DNA of 64,000 nucleotides from NCBI GenBank assembly GCA_030374805.1, contig JARGSG010000223.1:806001-870000 (forward strand), read 5' to 3'. Shown here in pieces: positions 1 to 12,052 of the stretch. Within the stretch, counting starts at the first letter, position 1, and each line of letters begins with the position of its first letter. The translations under genes were made by a program, and so were the position numbers. The notes under the pieces were generated by a model, which saw only the letters and a list, made by a program, of their open reading frames with translations, did no database searches and was not told the DNA's origin. The stretch comes from Gracilaria gracilis (Eukaryota > Rhodophyta > Florideophyceae > Gracilariales > Gracilariaceae).

Positions 1-1873
1 AGTTTTTCTCGCAGAAATATGATCCTCAGAGAGTACCACCAGAAATGGGATCGTTGGCTAACCAACTCGGTACTCGCCACTCTTCAGTTCATGGAAAGGG
101 CTCAAGCCACTTACAAGTTTGATTTCGACCCTCGCCTGCGAGGAAAGAAAATGCCGCTAATGAAGGAGAAATATACGTCTATATTCGGAAAAAACACTTT
201 AACTCTGAAAAATAGACACGCCATAAGCTCTCTTCCATAGCGGATAGACCGTTAAAGTTAGTCTCCGTCACGGAGGACACAGTAGTACCGGAGAAAAAAA
301 CACGCAGGAGTGGACCTCCCGCGATCGCGTATTCTTGGTCTGGCCACCATCGTCTGGGGTCGTACTGCTACCCAACAGCCCCTTGTGTTCGGAATTAATT
401 GCACCCAAGACAATCGTGGTGAATCGCCTTTTGTTTTCTTCGCACCCGAACAGGAGAATGCCAAACCTCCCGATGGATTTGGACAAACACGACGACATCG
501 GAACATACTTCTGGCCATAATGGACAGTGTACAACTCAACTACCCCATGAGGACGCTAACCGCGCTGCGGAACACTAAATTCGATCCGCGGCCGCTCCGT
601 CTAAAGAGAAGGAGAAGGTCACTCTTGCTGAAAGTAAATCGCCGTCGCAACGGGAAGAAGACACCCGTGATACACGGAAGGCTGTTGCCATACTGGAAAT
701 CCCGCCAGAAAAGCCGCTTCAGTCATGGACCCCCAGCACGTCTGATTCGTCAAGTCCAAATATGGGAATCATAGCCACGGAAAAAGTGGCGGGTGTACAC
801 ACAGAAGCAAAAAAACAACAATCCCACCCTCGTTGAGGGCGAGCCGTGATCGTATCATGGTACCAGCGCAGCTAGACTACATAGAACTAAACCCACTGGA
901 GAAGAATCCAAACAATCTGTCGCACACGCCTACCGTTACGGCAGACGCAGTGCTGAAAACAACCGCTGGACGCGAAATGGCAACTTTTGACCGAGGAAAG
1001 ACAGCATGACGAAGCCACGTGCGGCTGCGCAAGTTCCGACCGTATCGGTACACCCTGGAATCATCGCCAGAAGGGAACTGGCCACCCGAGATGATTTTCG
1101 CGTCATGGACGGTGAGGACAAGCCACTAGAGGTGGGAAGTTTCGAAGTGGTGGGTTCGGAACGCGCTGCAACCAGCACTGCTGGAAGCGCCAAAAAAACC
1201 CAGGAGTCATCAGAAGTAGCCTTTCAAAACGGATCGTTCGGATGCCACCACCTGGAAGGTGCCGCAAAAGACATCCTGTCAACGGAGACAGAACGCTTTA
1301 CGGCGCGCCACGGCCACACGCTGGTGAAATCGCGTACAAGCACGGAAAACGCGCGCGGTGCTGCACCAATTGAAGCGCAATGCGGGAAAACTGCGACGAA
1401 CTCGTCGGAACCGCCGTCCAAACCTGGTGAAGCACGCAGACGTGCGGTACACCGATTGAAACCTCCTCCATTTCTATGTAGGATCACTCGGTCCCGCGCG
1501 ATGCGTAGGGCAACACCCGGGTCTGGAAATTTCTCTTCGCAGGGCGATGAACGCGCAACGGTAACGACAACTCGGCAAGGCCAGCAGGTGTATGTACACG
1601 AGTACATTGCCGACCAACTTTTCGGGCATTCCTAGAATCAGGAGGGTGTACTTCGATACCACGTTCGTTGGTACGGTTATGATCCGGCTCAGGACACAGT
1701 CAGCCGATCGAGCCTTTCAACGTTCAAAGGTGGTTCAATATCACCGTCAAACGGAATCAGTCCCTCCAGCGACGTTTGGAAATGCCCAAGTGGGATGATG
1801 GGACCTCCAAAGAGGGAAGAGTTAAAGAATATACGCCATAGACAGGAAGATGTCACCGCTCGCGCTTTGATAC
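1..1873 (+). mobile_element. Ty3/gypsy element G4, left part (integrase tail)
   Basis: This is the 3' portion of a plus-strand Ty3/gypsy element that begins before the window. Within the first 330 bases the plus strand reads SIADRPLKLVSVTEDTV, followed by SRDRV. That matches the C-terminal tail of Ty3/gypsy integrases (the GPY/F-type region) and closely resembles the same region of G3 (SLIADGLYKFISVTQDTV). From about 330 to 1873 there is a basic, polar stretch I do not recognise. The element stops where the LTR of G3 starts and resumes at 17798. It is broken in many places and looks old. Confidence 0.6.
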
Positions 1874-2661
1874 TTTAGTACCAACCCAGACGGAAAAAAC
1901 ACAGGAAGACGTTCAGTATCATCCTCCCAGATGCCCGGGATGGGTGCGTTACCCAGGGTAAAGACCGGGACCCACCGTCTCGACGAGCGAAGAGAAGGTG
2001 GCATGGATCCGAGGAGTCGGGACTGGAGAGGTACACCATGAGATGGATCGATGACGTCAACCAAATTGGATGGTTCTCAAAAGAGTGGTATCGTAGACCG
2101 CAGAATGCGAGACCAAGTAAGAAAAGGGGGGCGAGGGCAAACGAGCAACACCGGTAATCGTGGTGATCGACACCTGTTAAAGAGCGACAAAGACAGTAAA
2201 TAAACACTGGATACACACGCACTATGGGCGGCGAGTTGTGCTGTTGGGTTCTCGAGGTGGATGGCTAGTCCTACTCAAGGAGCCGACTTTCCGCAAGGAG
2301 GAGATCTAGCACCATAAATTTCTTACTCAGAGCCGAACACTCGCTTGTCCTTGTTTACTTGACCGGGACTGCCCGAGTTTACAAATCTAACTGGTTGTGG
2401 TCGGCAGGTCTGCACAGTAATATAATAGCTTAATAAATAGATGGATAGAAATAATCTAATTTATCCCCAAGAAGGGCGGCCTGCACACGTACACGTGTAT
2501 TATCTTACTCACTGCTTCGGCACTCATAATTAATACCAATTGGGGTCCTTCGACCATGAACTATTTGTTGACAAACCAGTCATAATTCCGTTTCCTGAGG
2601 TGTAGCTTCTTCATACCCATATGAGCCACATCCGCAATGAACTCCGCGAGAGCGCGTTGCA
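1874..2661 (-). repeat. 3' LTR of G3
   Basis: Direct repeat of 16981-17797. Shared blocks include CTCGACGAGCGAA, GCGAGGGCAAACGAGCAACACCGGTAAT, ATCGACACCTGTTAAA, CTCGAGGTGGATG and GAAGGGCGGCCTGCACACGTACAC. Read on the minus strand it starts TGCA next to a purine tract. The last ~35 codons' worth of sequence at its start is conserved in both LTRs (KKLHL, RNYD), but coding there is not shown. Confidence 0.75.
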
Positions 2662-2679
2662 CTTAATCTCCACCTCTTT
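2662..2679 (-). other. Polypurine tract of G3
   Basis: On the minus strand the 18 bases immediately before the 3' LTR read AAAGAGGTGGAGATTAAG. This is the position and composition expected of the plus-strand primer of an LTR element, and it supports minus orientation for G3. Confidence 0.55.
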
Positions 2680-2716
2680 AGGGTGAAAAAATAACTCGCG
2701 AGTGATTCAAGGACGC

Positions 2717-4690
2717 ACCATGGATGTGGATAAAATCCAAGCCGCTTCGAACGATGACGCATCTAGTGACTGTCTCCCGCACACGTCCCAACTCCTGTAC
2801 GCAGACGAAAACCTGCTCCCTACACCGCGCCGTTCATCAACTATCCAATTAATCCTTCCGCCTTCTGCTATAAGCAACCCAAACAACTTCGGCGGAACTC
2901 CACCGGGCGGGTCCAATCGGCCTGCACAGAGGTTCTTCTCTGGTTTGCAAACTGCTGCATTGCTTCTTTCGGGATCTCATCACGGCAACGCGCCGGCTGG
3001 ATCCTCCACCGCTCCGAACCTCATCCCTCAAACGCTAATGGCAATCAATCTTCCATCTTACGATGGATTGGTAAATGTGAAATCACGGGAACAACCTGCG
3101 CGCCATCGTGGTGCGCCTTGGGTCCACCCAACGATGGTACAGAACGATAGTCTCATCGAGCAGTACGCTGATGGCAGCGGTTTAATCCTGGATGAACTCT
3201 ATATTTGGGTCACCATGAGTTCCGACTGGCGTACCAAGGTAGCCGTGCTGGTCTACATAGTGGTTCATCAACGTGGTGAGAGCGGTTACCAAGCGCAAAC
3301 TGCGATGAACCTTCTCGCTTACCAGCGGCTCTACAGAACGCCTTCTGGGTTTCCGGTTTCCGAGGAGCACCGTTTCGACGTGGCCTTCTATCGCACCCAA
3401 GTTGAAATTGGCTGCGGTGACCAACTCGCGGCTTTGGCTCCCTGCATTCCGGAGCGGGGTTCCTAAGCGGTTGTGAACCACAACTACCTCTGTTGGGTGA
3501 GGTCGATACTTCGTGCTGAATTCCGTCGTCTCCGTCGCTATTCGTGGTTTAACTTGCGGGAGATGATCTCTTTCGAACATCGCGCCAGATCTCGATTCGG
3601 GTATATGATACCGTATCAGAACGTGGAAGCCGAACAAATTCGACTGCAGTACATGCGTGGGCGCTTTGTTTCTCTACCATGAATTTGGGCGACGTTTCAA
3701 GCCTGCCGGGGCTGGTATATAGAGCTTCTGCCGTGTCTCACCTACATTGTTATTCAGTTGTGCACCACTCCGTTTTCCGGGTGGGGGTCTGTCTTCCTCA
3801 CCGAGGGGATGGACCGCTGCGCGGCGTGTATTCTCTTCAAGGTGTACGACCAGTTCCGACTGTGGTACCTTCTACCTCGGGTGTGCAACGGAATCGTTCA
3901 TTAGATCTCTCCCCTGTTCTCAGCGGAGCCGGTAACTACAATGAAGTGATCTCCCTTCTGGACAAAATGAGCCAGGTCGACTGCAATGCAGTATACCTCG
4001 CTTGGAGCGGTCGTTATCAAGGCTCTAACCGTGTTGATCGGTCTTCTAGACGTCTAACTCTGTATGTGAGTGACTACGTGTTATATGACCCTGTAGAAAG
4101 GAGATTCATCTCCAAAGTGGTAATTTCGGCTCTCCGCGATCGCAAACGTGCAGTTCGAAGGGTGGAATCGTAAAGAACGGATATTTTCAACCTTACAAAA
4201 GCCCAGACCCAATGGTTGACAACGATCCTCAGGCCTCTGGGGTCGGCATCGCCAGCGATGGCGTTCAGCTTCCTGAAGCTGAGGGTTCTAACCAGCCAGC
4301 GTATGCTTCTCCCGGAGTCATCCGGGTTTTCTCCCGCGGTTGTGCACCAAGCTCCAAACATGGGTGTGTTGAATCATGCTCCCAACGTGTGTTCGTCTCA
4401 CGGTGGTGGTCATTTTCACACAGCTCTAGTCGAACGTGAGGCAGCTGGTGCCAGCAAATCTGGGCCTGACTGCGCAGCCATCATCTGCCAGTTTCTTGGA
4501 GAACTCGAGGTGTACGCTTCCGGAGCGTCCGGCGACATCATACAACTGCGGTCGGCGATACTAGCACAGCTAAGGTCTCAGAGCTCTTTTCCTGGATCAA
4601 AGGGGGTGTCGGACCTTCCTTGTGAGGGGGATCGTAGTTCGAGCCAGTTCGACCCGAAGCTTTGCAGTTGTCTTCCCCAGTAGTAGGGGC
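2717..4690 (+). other. Antisense accessory gene X, copy X1, in G3 (fossil)
   Basis: The gene starts about 55 bases from the 3' LTR and runs against G3. Its first part, beginning MDVDKIQAASNDD, is open for about 250 codons, the longest open stretch in the first 9 kb. It has a Pro/Ser-rich N-terminus, then LIEQYADGSGLILDELY and SSDWRTKVAVLVYIVVHQ. Farther on come YDQFRLWYLLPRV, VISLLDKMSQVDC and IICQFLGELEVYASG. All these blocks recur in order in X2 on the other side of the nest. I know of no family with this pattern. Antisense genes between pol and the 3' LTR are known in plant Tat-lineage elements such as Grande and Retand, but sequence kinship to those was not tested. Broken in several places. 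Confidence 0.55.
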
Positions 4691-6560
4691 AATCTAGTTC
4701 GATTATGACCGAGTGACTTGAAAAAATTCTGATCTTCCAGGCCAAAGACATCTTCTCTCTTCTTCTTCACATTTTTCTTCATGTTCTCTTCTGGATAATT
4801 CTCCTTCATCTTCTCTTCTCTATGTTTTTCCTTCATCCTCTCTTCTTGAGGTGCCGGACTCCCTGTCTTAGGAGTTCTCCTTCTCTTTTGAAATCGTCTT
4901 ACAGCGCCCTCCATCTCTTCCTGAGCTTCACATCTTTCTTGACATCAGGGGAGGCAACGACTGTTTGACGCCAGAGTGCTCGCGCCGACGATGTCCTGGT
5001 TCTAGCCGATCGGTTTCTTATCGCACAAGGGCGTCGTTGATCGTAATGGGTACTTCCGTTCCGATACGTCGATGGTACTGCACGATCTTCGATCGGGGCA
5101 AATGTTCCACCGGTTCGTCTTCGTCACTACACGGCGAGTATCCATACCAACAAACCTGGTACGGTATATGCCCATCTGGGTGATATCCATGGGCAACGAT
5201 AGAGTCGATTACAAACTCCCTCCGGTGAACATTCCGCTTTGCGGTTCCTTCGCTCGCCTAATCCACCGTGGTTCTTGGCGGTGTTGCCGGTATTGGTACC
5301 ATCGTGACCTGTAGGTCTGACGCTAGTATCTGAAGAGCCTAATGTGTTTCAGGTGAGGGGCCTGGACTTCCGCGACGGTTTGCGGTGAGAAGGCGGCTAT
5401 GTGGCAACGACGCGCGCAGGTGCACATGACAAAGCTTGGCGGGTGATGAAAACAAGGCCGCTTTGCGACGGAGATCTCCTACTGTGTGGTGGTGCACGGC
5501 GCTTGCCGCGTCAAATGTTTTCGTTGGGCTCTCCTGCACGTGCAGAATGGCCCGTTTCCGTTAGTCGGGCCTGAGACTGCTTTTTCACGGTGTACTCCCG
5601 GTTAGAGTGGTTCGAACTATTCTGACCTGTACTTGATAGACCCTCCTCGATGACTGGAGATGCTGAGTCATCCGAGCCTGCTTTGAGGTGAGATATCTCC
5701 ACTTCATAGTGTGGTGAACCTTCCTGGCTAGGATTGTTTTCTACCCCCACGGTCTGCAGTGACTTCTTTCTCTTGCGCCTTTGTGGCGGTTGGCGTACGC
5801 ACGTCTTGGACGGTGTGCGACGGTGGAGCTCCCGGTGAATCTGTTCAGCGATTACCCAGGTGTCCTGTGTCCATACTTACTTTCGGAGGCGAGCTGATCA
5901 ACCTCTTTTGCGACTGTGTCGAAGGTGCCCTACCAGTGAGGTCAAAGGTTCTCTCCTGTACTAGAGATTGTTGAGCAGCATCGTCTGACGACATTTCTTT
6001 TACAGGGGAGTCATTTCAAGCAAGCTGAGGTGGAGCCATGTCGGTGTCCAGTGGGATAGTCTTGTTTACAAGTGTGCTGTCTTTCGCGGAGGGTCGGACA
6101 TTCTTGGTAGTATCATGGCACGATTGCAGAAATGCAGACCCGGCAACCAGGATATCTATTCCAGAACAGTCCTGAAGGGAGCCAGGTGGCGTTGTCACTT
6201 CAGTTAATCGTGAGGCACGAGCAGTAGATGAACTTCGCGAAAACGGTGTAGTGTTCGCTATCAAGCATTCTATTGCCTCACCCTCCTTATTTGGAGCGGG
6301 TTGGGTGTCCATTTCACGCTCGATTGCGGTTCGGCAGCCTCTCGAAAGCGAGAGCGAATTAGGGTCGGAGAACCCGAAGAACTAGGTAGTTTCGATAGAA
6401 TCAATAGATTTGAAAATCCTCCAGAAGGTTGCGCAACTATCTTTGGATTGAAAGCCATGCCTTCATTGGAAGTGATGTTAGATTGACCATCCGGAGCTCG
6501 AGCGTCAGTAATAACTTCCGTACTTGGGTTGGAGCCTTGTACCACGCAATCACGAGAAAA
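4691..6560 (-). other. G3 tail between integrase and gene X1, unrecognised
   Basis: On the minus strand this stretch reads as polar, Ser/Pro/Glu-rich segments (for example around 5511-6590) and a Lys/Glu-rich run near 4720-4860. No domain was recognised. It may be a disordered extension of the polyprotein, as in G4 from 330 to 1873, or plain non-coding filler. Confidence 0.35.
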
Positions 6561-6589
6561 GCGCTCGTAGGTATTACCTACCTCCAAGT

Positions 6590-7465
6590 CCACTGTGTCT
6601 TGGGTAACTGAGATAAACTTGTAGAGACCATCTGCAATAAGCGAAATTTTGTGGCGTTTCTCCTTTTCAGGATTCTAATACTCCTTCCTAACACATGCGA
6701 ATTGTCCTTTCTCTATCACGGGCATTGAGTGACGGATTCCGCATCAATTCCGCTTGTAAGCGAGTTATGCCTTCGCCATCGCAGATTTGCGAAGGGAACC
6801 ATTGTGGTGAGCCAAATTTTTCATTGAATGTAATGATCAATCATAGACGGGAACTTATTTAGCGTCGGCTGAGGTTCAATTGCAACCAGAGGCGGTGGCC
6901 GTGACAGAACTAGTTCAAAGGTAGATAAACCAGTATCTCTGTGCGTCTGCGTGTTGTACGCACACGTTATCATATCGGTGTACAGATCCCATGTTCGGGG
7001 TTGATCAATAGTGTATGCACGCAACGCAGACAACAACGTTCGGTTAAAATGCTCCACTTTCCCATTACATTTGGGGTGATACGTCGTTGTGAACAATTTT
7101 TTGACATCGAGTATTCTGCAGACGTCCCGGGAAAACCTCGCAACGAGTAGCGGTCCGTTATCCGAAAGCAGATTAACCGGTCGACCGTATACTAAAGCCC
7201 AGTGCCTAACAAAGGCTTCAGCGACGCTTTGTGCGGTAATCTTCTTCAACAAAATCGACCAGACTAATTTCAAAAAGCGGTCCGTTATGACGAGAAGGTA
7301 TTTGCTTCGAGGGGAAGTGCGGAGGAATTCACCAAGGATATCGATAGCAACAAACTCGAGAGGCGCCCGTGCTGGGGACAGGGTTAATTTCTTCCCGTGG
7401 CGTCGTAGTTTAACTGGTTCTCGAACACAATTCTTACACGACCGCACAATTGCGTAGCAATCCAA
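6590..7465 (-). other. G3 integrase region (fossil)
   Basis: Minus-strand Ty3/gypsy integrase. The zinc-binding end shows CKNCV. The catalytic core shows FVAIDILGEF (first Asp), LLSDNGPLLVARF (second Asp) and HPKCNGKVEHFNRTLLSAL (Glu in KVEHFN). Then comes the GPY/F-like tail SLIADGLYKFISVTQDTV near 6590-6660. The core is well preserved for an element of this age. Confidence 0.85.
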
Positions 7466-7802
7466 CGCTAGTGCGGGCCAACAGTAGTCCGGCGTTATGT
7501 CGTGTACAGTCTCCTTTCACTAGGGTGAGCAACAGACCACGAAAAGTGAATTAGCTGTGGTACTCTTGATTGGAGGGAATGTGGAACCACAATTTTGAAG
7601 AAGGCCGGACGGTCCTTACCAAGTATTCTTGGGAGTCAACCCCGATGGCGATATCGGCACCGCTCTTTAAGTGGGAGCGTATGTTCGTACAAAACGGCTC
7701 TCCATGCTGTTAAAGCATCATTCTCTCGGAAGTGATCGGCGCAAACTAACTGGGGTCTAGGTCTTTACCGTCTGCTAAGAGAATCTCGTCACAGAGGTTT
7801 TC

Positions 7803-9137
7803 CTAAATCAGGTCATAGTCCGAGTCATCCTCGAGTAGAAAACAAGAAATATCTTCATCATCGCCTTCGACGGATAAGACTTCATCTTCCATTCTTAAAC
7901 CTGGAAGAGCGTCCGTCTTAGCGTCCAAACTTCCCTTCCTGTAGGAGACTTCAGAAGAAAATTCGGCGAGCCGTAGTCTCCAACGCATTGAGAGACCAGA
8001 ATGTTCCGTGACGGACATAAACCAACGCAATGTGGGGTGGTCCGTAATAACGCTAAAGTGTACACCTATGAGATATGGTCGAAGCGTTCGTAGCGCCCAT
8101 ACCATGGCAAGACATTCTTTCTCAGGTGCCGAGTAGTTCCGTTCATAAACGTTGAGTGATATGGATCGGTATCCAATAGGGGTTTCTCTCCCCGTAGGGG
8201 GTGGTTTGAAACAAGGCGCACCCGATTGGTAGTCAGTAGAATCCGTGTCGTCGGTTTAAGGTAACCCTGTCTTTGGCAACGATAGAATCGGTGGAGAGGG
8301 AACTGTCTTTCGAAGAGAGTCGAAAGCATCCGCTTGCGTAGGAGCAAGGGGCACCCGTTTTGTTGGTTGTACTTTCTTCAAAAGGTCGTTGAGAAGTCCT
8401 GGAATCTTCGCAAAGCGGGGTATATATCGTCGGTAGACGTTACATATCCCTACAAAGGAGCAAAGCTCCGTTTCAGTTGTTGGTTGCTTGGTCTCTTTGA
8501 GCGATTTGACCCGCGCACCAGCGATCACTAAGCGTCCTTGACGAATTATGTGCCACAAATACTTAACCGAATCGGTACACAACTCACAGTTTCTCAACTT
8601 TAGAAACAGTCCCGCATCACAAAGCGTGGTCATGATCTCACAAGGGTGGTCCAGGCGGTCATCCAGATTACTGGAAAAGACAATGATATCGCCAAGGTAG
8701 AGGAGGCAATTCCATCGCTTGAAGCGAGCAAGAAGGATATCCGAAGCGTGCTGAAAGGAAGGGAGGGCGTTTGTCAGTCCAAAGTGCATACGCCTAAAGT
8801 GGTATAACCCTGAATGGCAGAAGGAAGCTGTCTTACCACGGTCTTCCGGTCGAATGGGTACTTACCACTACCCCCAGTTTGCAGCCCACGTACAGAACAC
8901 CACGGGTTAGCCAAGAGAATCAATTTACTCGCCCCTACTGGGTATGGGGTATACTTATTTTACGGTGACTGCGTTCAGGTGACGTTAGTCGATGCAAAAA
9001 CGCCGGGATCCATCGGGTTTGGGGGCCAGTACCACTGGAAATGCTGAAGGCGACTGATCTGGTTCAATCTCGCATGCGCGGAGCATTTTATCTACTTGGA
9101 ATTTTTCTTCTTCGTTCGATTTGGGGCCTGCCTCGTA
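7803..9137 (-). other. G3 reverse transcriptase (main part) and RNase H (fossil)
   Basis: Minus strand. From 9137 downward it reads AGPKSNEEEKFQVDKML, AFPVVLAPKPDGSRRFCID, then MHFGLTNALPSFQHA and LLYLGDIIVFSSNLDDRL (the YxDD site appears as LGDI). TETELCSFVGICNVYRRYIP follows. RNase H follows with VITDHPTLRWFMS and RKGSLDAKTDALPGL. Its upstream end is cut by transposon T1 and continues at 13295. Confidence 0.85.
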
Positions 9138-9143
9138 AGTCAC

Positions 9144-9404
9144 TGTTCTCCGAATACCAGTTTAGTATGCTAGATCGCTATTTGTGAAAATAAAAGTGCG
9201 AAAAAAGTAGCATTTTTGCAGTTTCCGCTAGTTGGCAAGGCAAAAAAAAATTTTCTTGAAAATTACGTTTCCGTTCAGTGCAGTTCAAACTTCAGCTACT
9301 GGAGTTGAAGGCTAGTTTGCAGTTCCCCTGCCACCATTCGTAACTTTATAGTCACCACATTCGTCAAAAACACTCTAAAAAATAACGAACCCCCCACCAG
9401 CGCT
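9144..9404 (+). repeat. T1 left subterminal repeat
   Basis: About 260 bases, roughly 80% alike to 24332-24577. Shared blocks include CATGCTAGATCGCTA-like sequence, TACGTTTCCGTTCA, GCAGTTCAAACTT, GAAGGCTAGTTTGCAGTT and GCCACCATTCGTAA. It ends where the coiled-coil gene ends. It likely contains the transposase-binding sites (GCTAG motifs). Confidence 0.65.
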
Positions 9405-9407
9405 CCC

Positions 9408-10371
9408 TTATTCCAACCCTGTATTCGGATCCTGAGTCTCAGTTTCCCTAAATGTCAAGTTGCAGAACTCCAACGGAACACTTTGTCCATTCTCGTACAC
9501 CCTCCTAGCTCCAAACCGGCTTCCAACCCCTCCCTGCCTCTTACCCTCCTGCTCCTCCAGTTCGCTCCGCCGTGCGCACAGCCGCGGCCGCACTACCAAA
9601 CCCAACTAGTGGCGCTCCACCCGGCAGCTGCCGCGGCACACACACTTCCCCATCTTCTTCTACCATCACCCCCTCCCCTTTTGCTTCTTCTTCAGCCGAC
9701 TTTCCCCAACCTTCTCTCCATCCCCTTCTCCGCTCCTCCCCCTCACACTCCCACGTCCACCACGAGAGCCAGGCGTAACCGGTGACCCTTTTTCTCTTCC
9801 CGCCTCCCTCCAAACGCCCCCTTCTTTCACCAGTTCCTTCACCTCCAACAACAACTGGCACGCCTTCTCCATCTGTCCCACTTGCGCCTCCAACACCTCC
9901 ACGCGTCCCCTCAGCCCCATATTCTCCCTTCTCAGCGTCACTAGCTCCCTTCCAACGCACTATACCATCCCACTCATATGCCTTCTAGTTCCCATTCCAG
10001 CCAACTTCATCCTTTTCCGAATAGTCGAAATCAAATCCATTGGCACCCCAATCTGCGACACACTCAGCACCACCCCTCCCATCTCACCAACCATCTCAGA
10101 AAGCCAGTCGTCCAAATGCTCCTTCAAATCCCCTCCAAGCCTCCTCAACCGCTCCTCCATCTCCGTCGCAAACCTCCTCTCCAGTCCTCCATCCCCTCTA
10201 CCCCCTCCACCCCCATCACCCTTACCTCCCTCTCCATCCCCACTTCCGTCCTTCTCCCCCATGCAAACCTTGTCCACACCCTCCCCCTTCCTTCCCCGGT
10301 GGCGTCTCTGGTACCTCCGGGCGGTGAAGCAGAGCCACTAGCTCCTCGTTCTCGACGTACCCATTCGACAT
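9408..10371 (-). pseudogene. Coiled-coil, Gly/Glu-rich protein gene in T1, frameshifted
   Basis: The minus strand starts MSNGYVENEELVALLHRPEV at 10371 and would encode about 320 residues. After a Gly-rich linker it reads ERRFATEMEERLRRLGGDL and GVPMDLISTIRKRMKLAGM (10277-9960), then a leucine-heptad segment MTLRRENMGLRGRVEVLEA (9941-9850), a basic Gly/Ser/Lys-rich part (to 9666), and ends CNLTFRETETQDPNTGLE at 9408. At least three frame changes separate these parts, so the copy is dead or was spliced; I saw no convincing introns. Its stop sits directly at the left subterminal repeat. Function unknown; a DNA-binding or dimerising accessory protein of the transposon is possible. Confidence 0.5.
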
Positions 10372-10937
10372 CGCAGAAATAAACGGTGGTTCACGATAAC
10401 GAAGATAGATAAGAACAAGCGAGATGAACCCAACAGTTGCAGCACTCTCCCCCACTCCGCACACCCATGGCAGTGTCCGCCACACACCCACTTGCGCTGC
10501 ACAACCCTTTGTACCTCATTCACATCCACTACTATTTCCCGCCATTCCACACAATTTTCATTTTTTTCTTAGAAATCTCCACATTTTCCCAACCTCGGTC
10601 CATACCATATTCCAATGAAACCCCTGATGCACCATCTCTCAAGTACCAACGGTACCATAAAATCTTACTTTCTATGCTTTATTTCACTGCATACCTTCTC
10701 ATAAACACACTCTTCGACCCTATTTCCTCTGCAGCCCTGCTGCCCACATCTTCCCATAACCGAATCATACAAATCCCCTTATCCCCTGGAACACTTTTTT
10801 CCATGACCAAAACAACAGCCCAGTCGTGTACTTAAAGTTTTCCCTACTCCTCAGAATGTAGACCACTTTCCTTTCACAGCTACCAGCACCCGACACCTTC
10901 CAACAGCCCATACCTTCAATCAAACAAACTCTTCGCA

Positions 10938-11651
10938 ATGAGCTCCCATTTATCTCCCCTCCGTTCTACAATCATCCCAGCTGTTGTCGTAGGGAGAGGG
11001 CGTATTGGCACCATGCTTTACAACAATGGTTCCCCTCAAGACACCTTTCTCTCCATCGAAGACTTCATTTCCGCAGAGTGCCTTCCCCAAGGTCCAATCT
11101 TCTTCTGTGGCAGGAACGACCTTCTCGAAAAATTAATTCTATCTTGTCCAGCACAACGAGCAGAAGACTTGGTTTTCATCCAGAATGGTCACATTCTTCC
11201 CATTCTTTCCCAACACGGAATTGAGCACTGCACACGAGCCGCTCTTTACATCGCCGTTCCCACTGTCGGCGCCTACCCACAGGATGGTGTCAAGGCTATC
11301 TCTCCCAATGTGCTAACCACAGCCACCGGAAAGTGGGCTCTGGCAATAGCTGAACGCCTCTGGACCGCATGTCTCACTTGCAGTATCGTCGACGAAAACA
11401 CCTTTTTCAAGTCTTACTACCGAAAGCTCGTTTGGACCTCTTGCTTCAATCTCGTTGGTTCTTCATTTGGCTTCGTTACCATGTATGAAGTGGCCACCAA
11501 GTACAAAACTATTGTCGTAACTATAATGAAGGAGCTTCTAGGCATAGTCACCTTCAACGCAGGTCTCTCCTCCAATATCCCTTCTACACTGGAATCACTA
11601 CTGGAATACGGCAGCACCCTCACTTCCTTCCCAGCTTCTTTCTCGGAGTAG
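10938..11651 (+). CDS. Ketopantoate-reductase-like NAD(P)-binding protein (T1 cargo)
   Basis: 237 codons. Residues 12-24 form a beta strand plus GxGxxG loop (IIPAVVVGRGRIG), the dinucleotide-binding start of the 6-phosphogluconate dehydrogenase/ketopantoate reductase fold. PIFFCGRNDLLEKLI and EDLVFIQNGHILP match the second half of the Rossmann domain. The C-terminal half is helical (FFKSYYRKLVWTSCFNLVG) like the family's helical domain. It resembles ketopantoate-reductase-domain proteins of algae more than bacterial PanE; substrate unknown. It stops at TAG (11649-11651), but the same frame stays open and reads RNAYFYLTSANEKLAGRQDP, which looks like the missing tail. So this copy may be slightly truncated, or the stop is new. 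It is oriented opposite to the two other T1 genes. Confidence 0.7.
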   Translation: MSSHLSPLRSTIIPAVVVGRGRIGTMLYNNGSPQDTFLSIEDFISAECLPQGPIFFCGRNDLLEKLILSCPAQRAEDLVFIQNGHILPILSQHGIEHCTRAALYIAVPTVGAYPQDGVKAISPNVLTTATGKWALAIAERLWTACLTCSIVDENTFFKSYYRKLVWTSCFNLVGSSFGFVTMYEVATKYKTIVVTIMKELLGIVTFNAGLSSNIPSTLESLLEYGSTLTSFPASFSE

Positions 11652-12052
11652 GAATCTAGAAATGCTTACTTCTATCTCACCTCCGCAAATGAAAAACTAG
11701 CCGGAAGGCAGGACCCTGCCCCTTTCCTTTTCACACTAACTATATCAACGTTCTTAGACATCACATTCTATAGTAATTAAAACAAATTTTAAACCTCGTA
11801 CTCGTTGCAACTACACACACAACCCGTTTTTGTTCTACAATTCTTTTTAAGTTGCCACTTAAACAAATCGACTCTTCAATTTTTATGTCAGGTCTCTATC
11901 ACAAACAAACACAACAGTATAAGTGCTACATTATACCTGCTCATCTTCGTCATCCAATATCATCTGTCCTTCCTCGTAATCCCTATATGTATTCTCAGCA
12001 GGGCGACCTGACATCTATTCATCTTCCTCTTCGTACTCGTCCTCTCCATCTT

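Noticed and set aside
1006-1635. 209-codon plus-strand frame as an independent gene
   Set aside because: Low-information Arg/Ala/Thr-rich sequence within the G4 tail with an open minus strand as well; no domain and no distinct boundaries.
2717-3466. Gene X as an endogenous dsRNA-virus capsid gene
   Set aside because: No recognisable viral capsid motif, and the position inside two LTR elements explains its presence better.
9483-10618. Several long Pro/Ser-rich plus-strand frames
   Set aside because: They are reverse-strand shadows of the Gly/Glu-rich coiled-coil gene; the minus-strand reading gives heptads and a natural start, the plus strand only low complexity.
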